Assembly (NCBI GenBank): GCA_900175165.2
Contig: FWWN02000450.1
Span: 1-39,474, forward strand
Length of the DNA stretch: 39,474 nt
Reading direction: 5' to 3'
Source: Rhizomucor pusillus
Taxonomy: Eukaryota; Mucoromycota; Mucoromycetes; Mucorales; Lichtheimiaceae
Shown here: positions 10,900-21,042 of the stretch, piece by piece
How positions within the stretch are numbered: the first letter of the stretch is position 1
Layout of the letters: each line of letters opens with the position of its first letter
Translations under genes and position numbers: made by a program
Notes under the pieces: generated by a model
What the model was told of the DNA's origin: nothing
The model's database searches: none
What the model saw: the letters and a program-made list of their open reading frames with translations, nothing else

Positions 10900-11831
10900 A
10901 TGGCGCAGGAGCAAAAACGATCAAACGATAACATTGCAGAGCAACAGACAAAAAAGCGTATCAAAGTCGGCGACACCCGCAATGTTGACAATTATATGAT
11001 CCCACAGGAACCCAAAGTACCAAAGACGATGGCAGAGAAGGAAAAGACTCGCCGATTGATCGTCGTTCTCGAGCAAGCAACACTTGAAACTCTTAAAGTT
11101 GGAAAGAACAAAGAAAGCAACTATCAGCTTCTCAACGTCGACGACCATCTGCATATTCTGAAAAAGACAGGCCGAGAAACATACGAGGCTCGTCCTGATA
11201 TTCTGCATCAGGTATAGAACGGCATTTGCTTTTGGAGTGGAGCGATAATCCCTATGATTTACTGATAACCTTTTTTTTAAAAAAAAAAAAAAAAGTGCCT
11301 GTTGACGCTGCTAGACAGTCCAATCAACAAAGCCGGTTTGCTCCAAGTCTTTATTCATACCCAAAAGAACGTCCTCATCGAAGTCAATCCTCACATTCGT
11401 ATACCGCGAACTTTCAAACGTTTTGCTGGTCTTATGGGTAACGTTGGAGATTACGAGTTATATGAATGGTCATGGGAGACTAACTCTAGCATAAAGTTCA
11501 ATTGTTGCATAAACTCAGTATCCGTGCGGTAAATGGCAACGAAAAGTTGCTGCGTGTGATTGAAAATCCTGTGGAGAAATACCTGCCTGTCAATAGCCAC
11601 AAGATTGCGCTTTCCTGGGACAGCCCTACTGTGCGTCTAGCCGACTATTTACCAACTATCCCGGAGGACAAGAGCATCGTGGTTGCCATCGGTGCCATGG
11701 CTCACGGCACGGATGACTTTGCAGACCGATACGTGGATGATAAGATCAGTGTATCGGAATATTCTTTATCAGCTTCAGTCGCATGTGGAAAGATCGCAGG
11801 CGCGGTGGAGGATTTGTGGGGAATTCTGTAA
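10900..11831 (+). CDS. EMG1: rRNA pseudouridine N1-methyltransferase Emg1/Nep1
   Basis: Emg1/Nep1 is a SPOUT-fold methyltransferase that modifies a pseudouridine in 18S rRNA and is needed for 40S subunit assembly in the nucleolus. Three exons (10900-11211, 11296-11437, 11497-11831) join to 262 aa, close to the yeast and human lengths. Family landmarks are [79 protein letters not shown], and the C-terminal knot segment [10 protein letters not shown] ... [16 protein letters not shown]. The first 35 residues are a Lys/Glu/Gln-rich extension. The first intron ends in an unusual run of 8 T followed by 16 A directly before its AG acceptor. The downstream neighbour is convergent. Confidence 0.96.
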
Positions 11832-11928
11832 AATAGAAGCACAAATGTATAGTTATCTTTGGCATTAAACAATTTACATATGGATCAAATTAGTATGGAA
11901 AGGGAGGGGATGGGTCAAGTCGAGTATT

Positions 11929-12510
11929 CTAGTTGAGGTGGAAAAGTTCTTTATACATGAGGAATGTAGGAGATATCTGGCTATTATCGCTGTTGCCGTC
12001 GGCCTTGGTATCGGAGGAGATGTTGCTTGTACTTGGTGTCTGGATAAGAGAGCTACTGGAAGATGAAGAGCAGGCAGCGTTGTCCGATAAAAGAGAATCG
12101 ACAATAATGGGTGCTAGTAAAATGCCCCGGCGTCGTGATAGAGATGGGGGAGGTCCGGAGCGTTTCCTTGGCGTCGGCGCGGTGGTGATTGCATGATATG
12201 GTAGGCGTACACGCAGTGCCTCTACCCATGCATCAAGTTCAACCCGACAGGCACAGGCAAATGTCCATGGTTTCCCATTCGCTGCTGGCTCAAGTCGGAT
12301 CCGGTGCTGGGGAAGGACAATGATATCACTAACAGTGTGCAAGTCGATACAGTGAGATGGTATATCTTGATGCTCATCTTTGTATATCCTCAGTTCTGTG
12401 CTAAGTAAAACTAAATAGCGTCTTTGCCACCTGGACCTGCCAAACGGCATGGAGGAAGAGAGTTTGGCCAGCCAGCCGGCCCGAGGAGACGTTACGTTGG
12501 CGGCCATCAT
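11929..12510 (-). CDS. PH-domain protein
   Basis: This single exon encodes 193 aa and begins with two consecutive Met codons. Residues about 10-102 read as a pleckstrin-homology domain: GWLAKL, then FGRSRWQRRYLVLLSTELRIYK for strands 1-3, a middle region with IDLHTVSDIIV, then WTFACACRVELDAWVEALRVRL, containing the near-invariant Trp of the C-terminal helix. PH domains bind phosphoinositides or proteins at membranes. The remaining 90 residues are Ser/Pro/Thr-rich and probably disordered, with a run of seven Ser. No second domain is visible, so the protein may be a small adaptor. It is convergent with EMG1 (97 nt between stop codons). Confidence 0.8.
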   Translation of the reverse strand: MMAANVTSPRAGWLAKLSSSMPFGRSRWQRRYLVLLSTELRIYKDEHQDIPSHCIDLHTVSDIIVLPQHRIRLEPAANGKPWTFACACRVELDAWVEALRVRLPYHAITTAPTPRKRSGPPPSLSRRRGILLAPIIVDSLLSDNAACSSSSSSSLIQTPSTSNISSDTKADGNSDNSQISPTFLMYKELFHLN

Positions 12511-13582
12511 TATCGTTCCATGTAGGTATGAAGCAGTAACGAATGAAGAAGACCAGACTTGAAGACGTTCGGAATTAGGTTTATATGCGAATCTTGAAAT
12601 AGCCCCCTTCCATTTGGTGTCTCATATGACGACGCCTTTGTGTCATCTACTAATTAAAACGCCTCCCTTACAACACTATCCAATGCAAGGGGCCTCCCTT
12701 GGACGCCAATGGTGTTCTCATTTTCATGACAATACATGACGCTTTCCTTAACCGCGCTGTTGGAATAAAAAGACCGATCGAAAGAAGATGCATATTCAGC
12801 GTTTGTGATCAGTTCCAAATTTGGGAATAACAGTACACACATGCTTGTTGATCGTCTGCATCACCACATTTGGTACATGCAGTTCAGGGAGATATCCTGA
12901 CCATACCCGGTTTCGAAACCTGGAAAGGAATAAAGTACTTACGTTTCCTCAGACCGTGCAGACAGACACTTTCCACAACTCGAAATTTGCTAGCAATTCC
13001 AGATAGGAAAACTGCCGCGTTCTTAATAGTAGAACCTTAAGTTTAGAAATTTGGAGCTTGCTATGGGCCGATTTCTCCCAAAACTACCACGGAAGTAGTG
13101 TTTTCTGGAGCCTGTCGCGGTGGATTCATGGACCCCAGTCAATTAAATACGAATTCTATGTCATTGACAGTCAAGAGATACCGTGCTATGAAGCAGCTGC
13201 GCAAGTCCAAGTACTCGAAATATTTCGGGATATGTGCATATGGCCGTTTGAATGTTAAATACGCAAGATGCTTATGATCACCATGTCCATAAAATGACAA
13301 GACTGTCCCTTTTCTTTTCTTTCTCTCTGTCTCTTAACAGAAATCATGGAACGATTAAGGTAAGTTGGAACATTAAATCATTTTAATACACAACGAATTG
13401 ACTATTTGCTGCAGTACAAAGCATGCATATGGATATCTCTCTACTGATATCAGATATCTTTACGGTATCAACCTGAGCCTTGCTTTCGTCTGTTTCTGGC
13501 GTCTATGAACATCCCTCCATTCTTCCTTTTGCTTATCAAACCGAGATCCTGCATTCATCATTGTCTTCGCACGATAGATATT
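12511..13582. other. Intergenic region without a supported gene
   Basis: About 1.07 kb follows the PH gene start. Short ORFs at 12654-12842 (-), 12821-13006 (+) and 13058-13258 (+) show no family resemblance. At 13300-13420 a CT-rich stretch, an ATG, a GTAAGT donor-like site and a CTGCAG acceptor-like site occur in order, as at a gene start. I could not extend this into a credible protein. Confidence 0.5.
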
Positions 13583-14025
13583 CTATTCTATTTTTCTGCT
13601 CATGATTGCCAACGAACCTGGGTGCAAACTCGGCGGCATCCACCCATATGCACTCACTTTTGACCCATTAAAAATTTCTTCACCAGCCCTTGCCAGAACA
13701 GCGTGGAAGATGATGCAATATACCTGGTCCAGATCTCTTGCTGTACGATCTTCGTCAAGTCTGGAAACGTAGCGGATATCCGAAAAAGGGACGTTAGTGG
13801 CGTTAGTGAAGACTAACCAGTTTGCTGGAGCAAATTTCAGTTGCATGGGTATACATACGCAGAATTAAGAGTTAGTCTGTAGAATTAAAGCCGTCCAGAT
13901 GTCATCCAAGCCCACTTGGAAGACCTCGTCACCGTTAAGCACCGAGCATCTCCCTTGACCCTCGTCGCTAGTAAAGACAACCTTGAAGATGGCCCGCGCA
14001 GAAACTCAGACAGGGTTGCGATGAG
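13583..14025 (-). pseudogene. Relic of an unrecognised protein gene
   Basis: Reading leftwards from about 14025, one frame gives protein-like sequence (VVFTSDEGQGRCSVLNGDEV, FQVGLDDIWTALILQ). It meets a single in-frame TAA at about 13877-13879, then continues in the same frame (APANWLVFTNATNVPFSDIR, LDEDRTARDLDQ, FHAVLARAGEEIFNG) to a stop at 13583. The part right of the stop and the part left of it have similar composition and no GT/AG pair clearly removes the stop. The simplest reading is a decayed gene. A GTGAGT donor-like site after the FNGSK codons suggests further exons to the left. I do not recognise the family. An alternative is a functional gene with an intron I failed to place. Confidence 0.4.
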
Positions 14026-14272
14026 CAATCCAGCTCAGCTGCAACCACGTCCACAACGATATCGACGAACTCCAGCTCATACTCAATGAAGAGTAGTGAC
14101 ATTTCAGAAGTAAAAAAAAAATGTACAGCTCATTGGATACCGAAAAGTGCTGGAAGCTATCCACCGGGAAGATAGTTGAGCAAGAAATGGAGAAGTTTGC
14201 AGTATGTTGCAAAGTTGAACAGTATGTATCATGACATGCAGAGGCAGATTTGGTACTAATATTCCACTATTA

Positions 14273-15257
14273 ATGCACACCTTCAGTCCAGCACATTCTC
14301 TTATTCTTGATGCTAGCGATTTTGTCTGGTAAGATCATTTCACGCAAGCTGAACTCGACGAAATATGGGCATGTAATCTTCCAAAACCAAGCGAGTTGCC
14401 AAAAGAGGTAGTTGATTATCTCCATGGATATGACGGACTTGTAAGTGGTAAAATAAAGTTACTGTGGGCAAAGCTCTGAATTCGTGCAGAACAGCTTGGA
14501 TGATCTTTCACAAAAATCAATTTGCTTCCATCCAATAAAACAACCGAACCTTTTCTGGGCAGACGAGGCCATCTTCAGCGCAATTCGGCTTCTCCAATAC
14601 AGATATTTCGATAAAGATCGTTCCGAATCCTACCTATTGAAACGCCCTTGGTCAATTATCGACCATTGCTTTGATAGCTCAGAGATTAACGTTGCAACGT
14701 ACGTTACTAATATTTTATAATCCGAAAGTTGACTCCTTAATAAATATCTCTTTAGAGGTGAAAAGATGTCAAAAGCAAGTTCGGACCGAGTCGATGAGGA
14801 CCGAAGCATATCGAAATTGACGACCAGAAAGCGCTTTGGGGCTAAAGTCGACTTTCTATTCGAAGGAAGAATTATGAGCTTGGAGTATTGAAGTAGGTTG
14901 CCGGTCTGATGTCAATGGCAACAAATGCCTGACTGTAGCCAGTTTAAAGTTGCCGAAGACTTTAAAGGACATGTTTGGCTCACTCGCAGAGATAGCACCA
15001 GGCAAGATCCGAGAAGCCAAGACTGTAGACTTCATTCTGTCAGGTATGAAGATTTAAATCGATAATTTGTGATCTTTATCGATAACTGTTACAGGCCTCA
15101 AATGAAGATGCTGATCATGGATTGTCCCAGAGGCCACGTTTGTCGAATCCTCGGAGATGGTGAATGGATCCGGTATCCATCGGCTGCAGGAAACCTAAAG
15201 GCACGAATCACGGAGTTACTGCAGGCAGTTTGGCACGCGAGGGTCACAATGGAATAA
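14273..15257 (+). pseudogene. Degenerate Mucorales-type hypothetical protein, possible nuclease-like fold
   Basis: Four coding blocks with good splice sites can be chained: 14273-14440, 14490-14698, 14756-15043 and 15095-15257, with introns of 49, 57 and 51 nt. The chain is interrupted three times: an in-frame TAA at 14330-14332 between DFVW and DHFTQAELDEIW, a frameshift near 14889 between LEY and EVGCRSDV, and a one-base frameshift near 15100 just after the last intron. Conserved-looking motifs are KRPWSIIDHCFD, KRFGAKVDFLFEG, LKLPKTLKDMFGSLAE, TVDFILSG and MLIMDCPRGHVCRI. From memory, proteins with this motif order are numerous and uncharacterised in Mucorales. The VDFLF ... EVG pair could be the Asp and Glu of a PD-(D/E)XK nuclease core, which is speculation. 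Three lesions make a functional product unlikely. Confidence 0.6.
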
Positions 15258-16200
15258 ACTATGGTGATGATTGAGAATGATAATCAGCCATGACCTCTAT
15301 CTTTTGTAAGACGCGCGAAGACGCTGATACCCTCTTTCTTCACGGTGCCAGCATCAGAAGCGGCCGGCAGAAAACAAAAAGTGCCAGAATAATAAATACG
15401 TCCCCAAAATCGTCAATCATGGGCAAGACGTTACTTGCAAGAGATCATGGAAGAATCTACCAGAGTCGACGATAACGCTCAAATTCGATGGATTCACTTC
15501 CCAAGGCGCAAAGACATATCCCTGTTATCCCTGATACATGTGTTCATTATCATTAAAAGAGCTAACCAGCAATAAAGTGCAAGTTGAAACCGGTTAGCAT
15601 GTATTAACACAGAGGAAGAAAGTACAGTAGTTTATTCATGTTGACACAAAGCAGAAAAAGACATACTGTAGGTGCCGACCATCTGATCATTCTTGGATGA
15701 CTGTAAAATGGTTCTATAGCACATTATATAATCTACTTATACACTTTTCCCGAAAGTAATGTCGCATTTCGTGAAGTTTTATAATACATTCATACACCAA
15801 AATGGCAAATTGCAGCGACATTAATTTTTGGAAGAAGTGCATATAAAAAGATTACGAGGAGTCAACATAAATTCCGATATTCTGACGAATTCTTCCCCGT
15901 AATGTCTAGTGAGCCCAGAGAAAGGGAAAGGCACAAAGGACTCTTGAGAAAGGGAGCGACCCTTTCCTAATGCTAACTGCATAGGGCTCCAGGCCAAAAG
16001 CGTATCAATATCCGCGATTTTCAGAGGAATGGCCGGTAATGATGTAACAATGCTGGATTAGAGTTGTATTTATCGATGTGTTCAATGTAGCTCTTCTTGA
16101 CATCGTCCGTCACGGTTTTCACGTGGAAGGATGAATCATTCCTGCAGAACCATAATTAGTTTGTTAATGTTGAAGAACTTCACGAAGGACATTGTGCAAC
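15258..16200. other. Intergenic region, nothing recognised
   Basis: About 940 nt lie between the relic gene and the 3' end of the alkaline phosphatase gene. The short ORF at 15290-15475 is basic and unlike any family I know. The rest is AT-rich, without repeats, tRNA or protein-like frames that I can support. Confidence 0.55.
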
Positions 16201-18161
16201 TCACGCGTTCAGTAGCTCTGTGGTATCAGTCAAATTTAGGTTCCAGACGTCTGCCAGAAACTGACCCAAGTAGGTATTTTCGTGGTTTCCTACAAGGCGA
16301 TCTGACCATTGACCGTATGCATAAAGATTAACATCAACACCGCTATGACCATGCGTTGCCCACTAAAGAATATGCACGTTTTGACGTTCAGTTTTCTGAT
16401 CTGCATATCACCGGAGATATAGGATAAAATAATTACCCCCAGCTCTGCTCGAATGGAGATCATATCGCTCAGGTACTTGTCTGTCGCGCTGGTACTGTGT
16501 ATGCTTTTGGAGATAGCGCTTAATTCTTCCTTGGTTGCATCGCTAATTCCAAGCTCAGAAATGGCTTTCTGTACATCTAAAGCGCCAGAAGCTAGCTCCT
16601 TTGCAAGCGCTGCTGTCGAACTTTTGACGTTGGCCAATACATCGGGAAACCAAAGATATTTAGGATAGGCCGCAGATACTTGCCGTGCAAGCGAGAGGCC
16701 GCCGGTTTCGTGATCGCTGGTCGAAATCATGAAGGTATCTGGATGCTGGTCAACATACTCCTTGACAAGGGCAACTGCGTTTTGATATTCGAGGATATCA
16801 TGCAAATGTGCTACCGGATCATTGCTGATAATTTTGTTGTTAGAATTAGATCGATGTTGGCAACGAAGCATGCATGTTTCAGACTCACGAATGAGCAGCC
16901 ATATCAATACGACTGCCTTCAACCATCAAAAAGAATCCCTTGTCCTGCGAAGCCGTTCCGACCGTCAAGATATCTAGAGCTTTTTTGGTCATTTCAGTCA
17001 AGCTTGGCTCGATTGTAGCATCCCGGTCTATCTCATAGGACATATGCTTTGTTTCCAAGCGTTAGTACATTTAAAGTGCATCTGAAACAAGTTATGTGGA
17101 ATTTGCTTACGTCGGAAGAAAATAACGCTATTGCTGGCAAAACATCCTCCATCGGCATTTCATCGAACGTGGTACGATTTTCGACAATAACTGTGCGCCA
17201 GCCATAAGTTTGCGTCGACTCCTCGAGTACGTTGCGGTTATCCTTCCGACAGCCGCGGGGATCTTCTTTGGGTAGAAAGTGGCAATACCCTCCACCAAAC
17301 ATGAGATCTACACTGCGACCTATTGGATTATCGCCAACTTGTTGCACTGCAATGTTGTCTTCGTCGTCTCTGTCGATCACGTGGGCTGACCAGGATGCCG
17401 GTGTAGCGTGGGTAATTCGAGAAGTTGCTACAAGCCCGGTCTTCATTCCTAACTGATGTTTGGCAGCTTCGAGGATAGTGCCACAAGGATGGCCATCGGG
17501 TGCCACTTTTTTGAAGTTTGCTTAATATGGATATAACAACTAAGTTTGTATATGTTTACCTCCAACTGCACCGTTGTATGTCTTTAGACCGCAGCTGAAT
17601 GCTGTGGCTCCCGCTGCACTGTCGGTCACCAACGTGGATGAGCTCCGGGTTCGTGACTGGCCAACATGGATCTAGCGCCAAGTCTATCAGTTTCAGAACT
17701 ATCCTTATTTGTCGCCTTAAAATGCGATATCGCACTTACTGTATCGAGCGGCATCTGGTAGTCGTATGGAAGTTTGTTTATATACTGATAGTAGCTTCGA
17801 GCAAATGATACAGAGGCAGGGCCCATCCCATCACTGATCATAAAAATGATATTGCGAGGTGCTTTTTCACTCGTCGTCGTCGTCGTTGTAGTCAGCATAG
17901 GCGCTGTGAATAGGGCACCGATGATCATGCCTCCGAAGATCATCGTACACAAAACACCTGCAAGCATTAGCCGGTGGCATATTTTCTGTTATACCCTCAT
18001 GGTTATTAAACAAAAGAGAGAAATCCATGCATCTTGCTATTCATAGTTACATTCCGAGGCTGCTGTTGCAAGAACTCTGTATCTCTCCATTCTTGATCGT
18101 GGGCGCTTATCAGCGCAACAGAGTCCTCTTGTTCTTTTTCTTGGCCTTTGAATAATTCCAT
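16201..18161 (-). CDS. PHO8: Alkaline phosphatase, vacuolar/Pho8 type
   Basis: This is a metal-dependent phosphomonoesterase. Seven exons (18161-18051, 17985-17740, 17671-17560, 17505-17111, 17046-16889, 16824-16437, 16362-16201) join in frame to 523 aa. A polar, acidic N-terminal tail (37 aa) is followed by basic KICHR and one hydrophobic segment (about 42-66). That makes a type II membrane protein, like yeast Pho8 in the vacuole. Catalytic features are all present: the metal ligand in MISDGMG (Asp about 89), the nucleophile in TDSAAGATAF (Ser about 137), VEGSRIDMAAH (Glu 331, Asp 336, His 340), STSDHETGG (Asp 378, His 379) and ATHGHSG (His 476). The first exon was chosen because it splices in frame to the membrane segment; a start at 17967 would give a shorter tail. 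A run of seven Thr follows the anchor. No lesion was seen. Confidence 0.95.
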
Positions 18162-19232
18162 ACCAAGAAGGAGAAATAGATGGGAAATGGGAAGAAAAGC
18201 AGACAGTGCATTATGGAACCATCTATGGATTAAACTCAGAAAGATTTAAGAAAAAACAGCGTTACCGGATATGGCTTTATTTTACACATCTTGCGATCAA
18301 ACCTGGATAATTCTGGCTAATCCACCCCTTGAAACTACATTATCACCATTTGCAGAAAGTTGTCTATTATTGTCAGAGAGGTGACCACCCTTCTTGCCGC
18401 TATGCACATTACCTGTTTAAAACGAGCTCTCAAATCAACGCAAGCTCAAAGTCTGCATTAACTCTGCTTGCTTGGAACAGCGGACGATACTCTCTCTCTC
18501 TCAGAAAATAGCCTCGTCCCCAATAATGCAACACATGTATCTGTTACATGTAGAATGTGTTTTTGGGATACTGCGGGCCGGTGGTCAAGTATCCAGTAAA
18601 AGTTCCTGTGTTCATGTGCTCGACATGATTTTCTCACTTTCTTCTCGTGGTTGATAACAGTGGAAGTCTCAGGCTGCATTTAATTGACGTTTGGCATGAA
18701 GCAGAAGAGTGAACCAGCTCTGGATATGCCAATGCGCGATATTATTTTGGGAAATGCGATCTCCATTGGGAGACGTTTTGAAAAGACAGGATTTGCCCCA
18801 TAGACCATCCCCTGTCATATAACCACCCAGCCATCTACAGTACCTTCCGAATGCCAAGCTTTTGCGGATCTTCTCCTTGTCTTCATCAGCTCGCAGTAAT
18901 AAGCTTGTACATTTGACAGCAGCATCTATAGTTCAACAACCGATATCCTTTGCCTTGTGCCTGTCCACGTCCCTTTTTCCTCTTCTCGTAACTCTACATG
19001 TCTGCAAGAACAAGGTAGACTATAGACTGACCATTTTAGAGACAAGAGCACAATCAAGGTCGTCTTTTTCAAACAGACGGAGGTGATATTGCGACAAGCA
19101 TTCGATTAGGATAGAGAAAACTAGAGTAAAAGCGGTCTGGATTTGTTACTATGTAAAGGCAGATCACGGTTCCCGTTCTACTTTACGTGCGAATTTTATA
19201 GATTATGTATAAACATGTAGACAATATATGTA
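18162..19232. other. Intergenic region, nothing recognised
   Basis: This 1.07 kb contains the phosphatase promoter on its left and the 3' region of the next minus-strand gene on its right. Several 60-75 codon ORFs overlap on both strands without family resemblance. A short CT repeat occurs at about 18490-18502. I see no RNA gene or mobile element. Confidence 0.5.
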
Positions 19233-20543
19233 TCATAGCATTTCGAAACGTAGACGCGATTCTTTTCGTCCACTTCCCCGCACGAACGGATCTTTACGTC
19301 TTGGTAAAAAGCCCCGTGGCTTCAACGGGCTTAAAAGCTTACGGGCACGCATCATATTAAGTTCAGATGATATCATTCGCAAGTGATCAGGATTGGACCG
19401 GGTATCTCGGATATAGGTATTAGTTTCAGGGTTGAATCGTGGTTGGGTAGTTGCTTCTGAGCGTCGACGTTGAGAGGGAGGGCGTCGCGGGGCAGGTGGC
19501 ATCGGAATAAAGCCATCCTTCTTTTTAGGCGGTAGTTTAGGTGAAGCAGTGGATGTAACGCGGGAGGGTGATGAAACGGAAGATGATAACACGAGGGACT
19601 TTCGCAGCTGTGCAATCGTTTGCATCCATCTGACTTGCTGTGTATCCGTATGCAATGGAGGCGAGGAAGACATGACATATGAAGGAGTGGTGGATGTAGA
19701 CGGCGTCTTGGCCTTGGTAAATGATGACAACGAATGCCTCCGTACCAACTCATGGTGGCATGCTAGCAACCTACTACTTGCACTGACACTGGATTTCATG
19801 ACAATCCCATGGCCTTTGCTATTTGCATCTTCGTCGTCTTCTTCACCATCGCTCTTCCATTTTGGATGTAGCCGGCTTCGACCCTTTTTGCTCATTATTG
19901 TGTCCACTTCTTCGTCTTCATCTTCGTCTTCATCTTCGTCTTCTTCGTCAAATTCCTCTTCCTCGTCGGAAGCATCGTCCACGCTCTGTACGCCAATCTC
20001 GTGCAACGTTTTAGGACTCTCACGGCCGGTGACCAGAGGCGGCTTTTGTGGCAGGGTCGGCGGCAATTTCCCGGGCACTTCAGGCTCCAACGAGGTCGGG
20101 TCACTCAGTGAAGGCGGCGGCATATGCAGCGGCAATACTTGAGTCAAAAAGTCGGCTGACAAGAAGTTCCGGAATGGTGACTTGCTCAGCTAACGGATAC
20201 GTTAGTAAAACGCATTCTGGGAAGCAGCTTCTGCAATATAGCATACCAATTCTTCTTCGTCGGGTAAACTCTCCTTGCTGTCGACAACAATCCAGTCTTC
20301 TACGTGAGACATTCGACGTATCGGCTTCTGCTGGTCTTTCCGCTCCTGCGATGTGTCCACACGCCTGCTTTTGGTTTTCTTTTTACGTTTCTTTAGCAAA
20401 GGCGGAATTGCTCCGTACGGTTTTGGAGCTTGCGCTGCCAGCAGTTTAATAATCTCTTTATAAGAAGATGGCTGCTCCTCGCCCATGGTAGGTACAGGTA
20501 CAGGATCTGATCGAGACACTGATAACAATGTCGGCATGGCCAA
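19233..20543 (-). CDS. Acidic, proline-rich hypothetical protein
   Basis: Two exons (20543-20247 and 20189-19233) join at a GTATGC donor and a TTAG acceptor preceded by TACTAAC, giving 417 aa. The protein looks mostly disordered. The N-terminal third has a basic patch (LLKKRKKKTKSRR) that resembles a nuclear localisation signal, then HVEDWIVVDS. The centre has Pro-rich segments (GKLPPTLPQKPP) and an acidic run of Asp/Glu (about 177-197). The C-terminal part is Ser/Thr-rich, with PMPPAPRRPPSQRRR, and a conserved-looking end (RFNPETNTYIRDTRSNPDHL, then LNMMRARKLLSPLKPRGFLP). The ordered tail and the start-to-stop integrity argue for a real gene. I do not recognise a family; a chromatin- or actin-associated role would be guesswork. 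Confidence 0.7.
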
Positions 20544-21042
20544 TTAAAGAGGTATGGTACCAGATTGGAATGGCTTGGAGGTGAGGTAAAGCAGTGGGGT
20601 TTGGGGTCTGAAGGGGAAAAGACGGCAAAGTGGAAAGAGCCAGCCAAAGCGATCAGTGGGACGATTTTAGATAGCGTGACTTCCGAGATCCACAAAAGTA
20701 AAACTTGCCTCAAGCTCATTTAACAACTAAATATTTACGGTATGCACAAGGAGATCATTTAGAAGAAGCAAAACGCGGCTATATTTACTCTGAGGCTGTT
20801 GCTTTTATGGATGGATGTCAGATATATAAAGTCATTTGGAATTTGTAAACCTTAAAGCTTTAAAAGTTCGGGATGCTGCTATTACTACCAAGTATTCCGA
20901 TAATGCTTCTAACTGACTGTAATGGAGAGCATAGCAACTGCAGTGTAAGGTTTTGACTTTTTTAAAGTAGCTCGGTGATTAGATTAATACAATAAGCGCT
21001 CATGCTCGCTGTTTTGTAACCAGCATTATTTTCCTTCTTTGA
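20544..21042. promoter_or_regulatory. Divergent intergenic region
   Basis: This 499-nt spacer separates two divergent genes, so it should include both promoters. An ORF reading left from 20719 merges with the first exon of the acidic protein in another frame and is not supported. No clear TATA or palindrome was picked out. Confidence 0.45.

Noticed and set aside
17870..17895. CGT/CGA triplet run in the alkaline phosphatase gene
   Set aside because: It encodes the Thr run next to the membrane anchor and is a simple repeat within coding sequence.
19905..19970. Triplet-type microsatellite (TCTTCG/TCTTCA)
   Set aside because: It encodes the acidic run of a real protein; there is no need to invoke a separate element.
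19549..20142. 197-codon plus-strand ORF with a long Ser run
   Set aside because: It is the antisense shadow of the acidic/proline-rich protein; the Ser run is the complement of its Asp/Glu codons.
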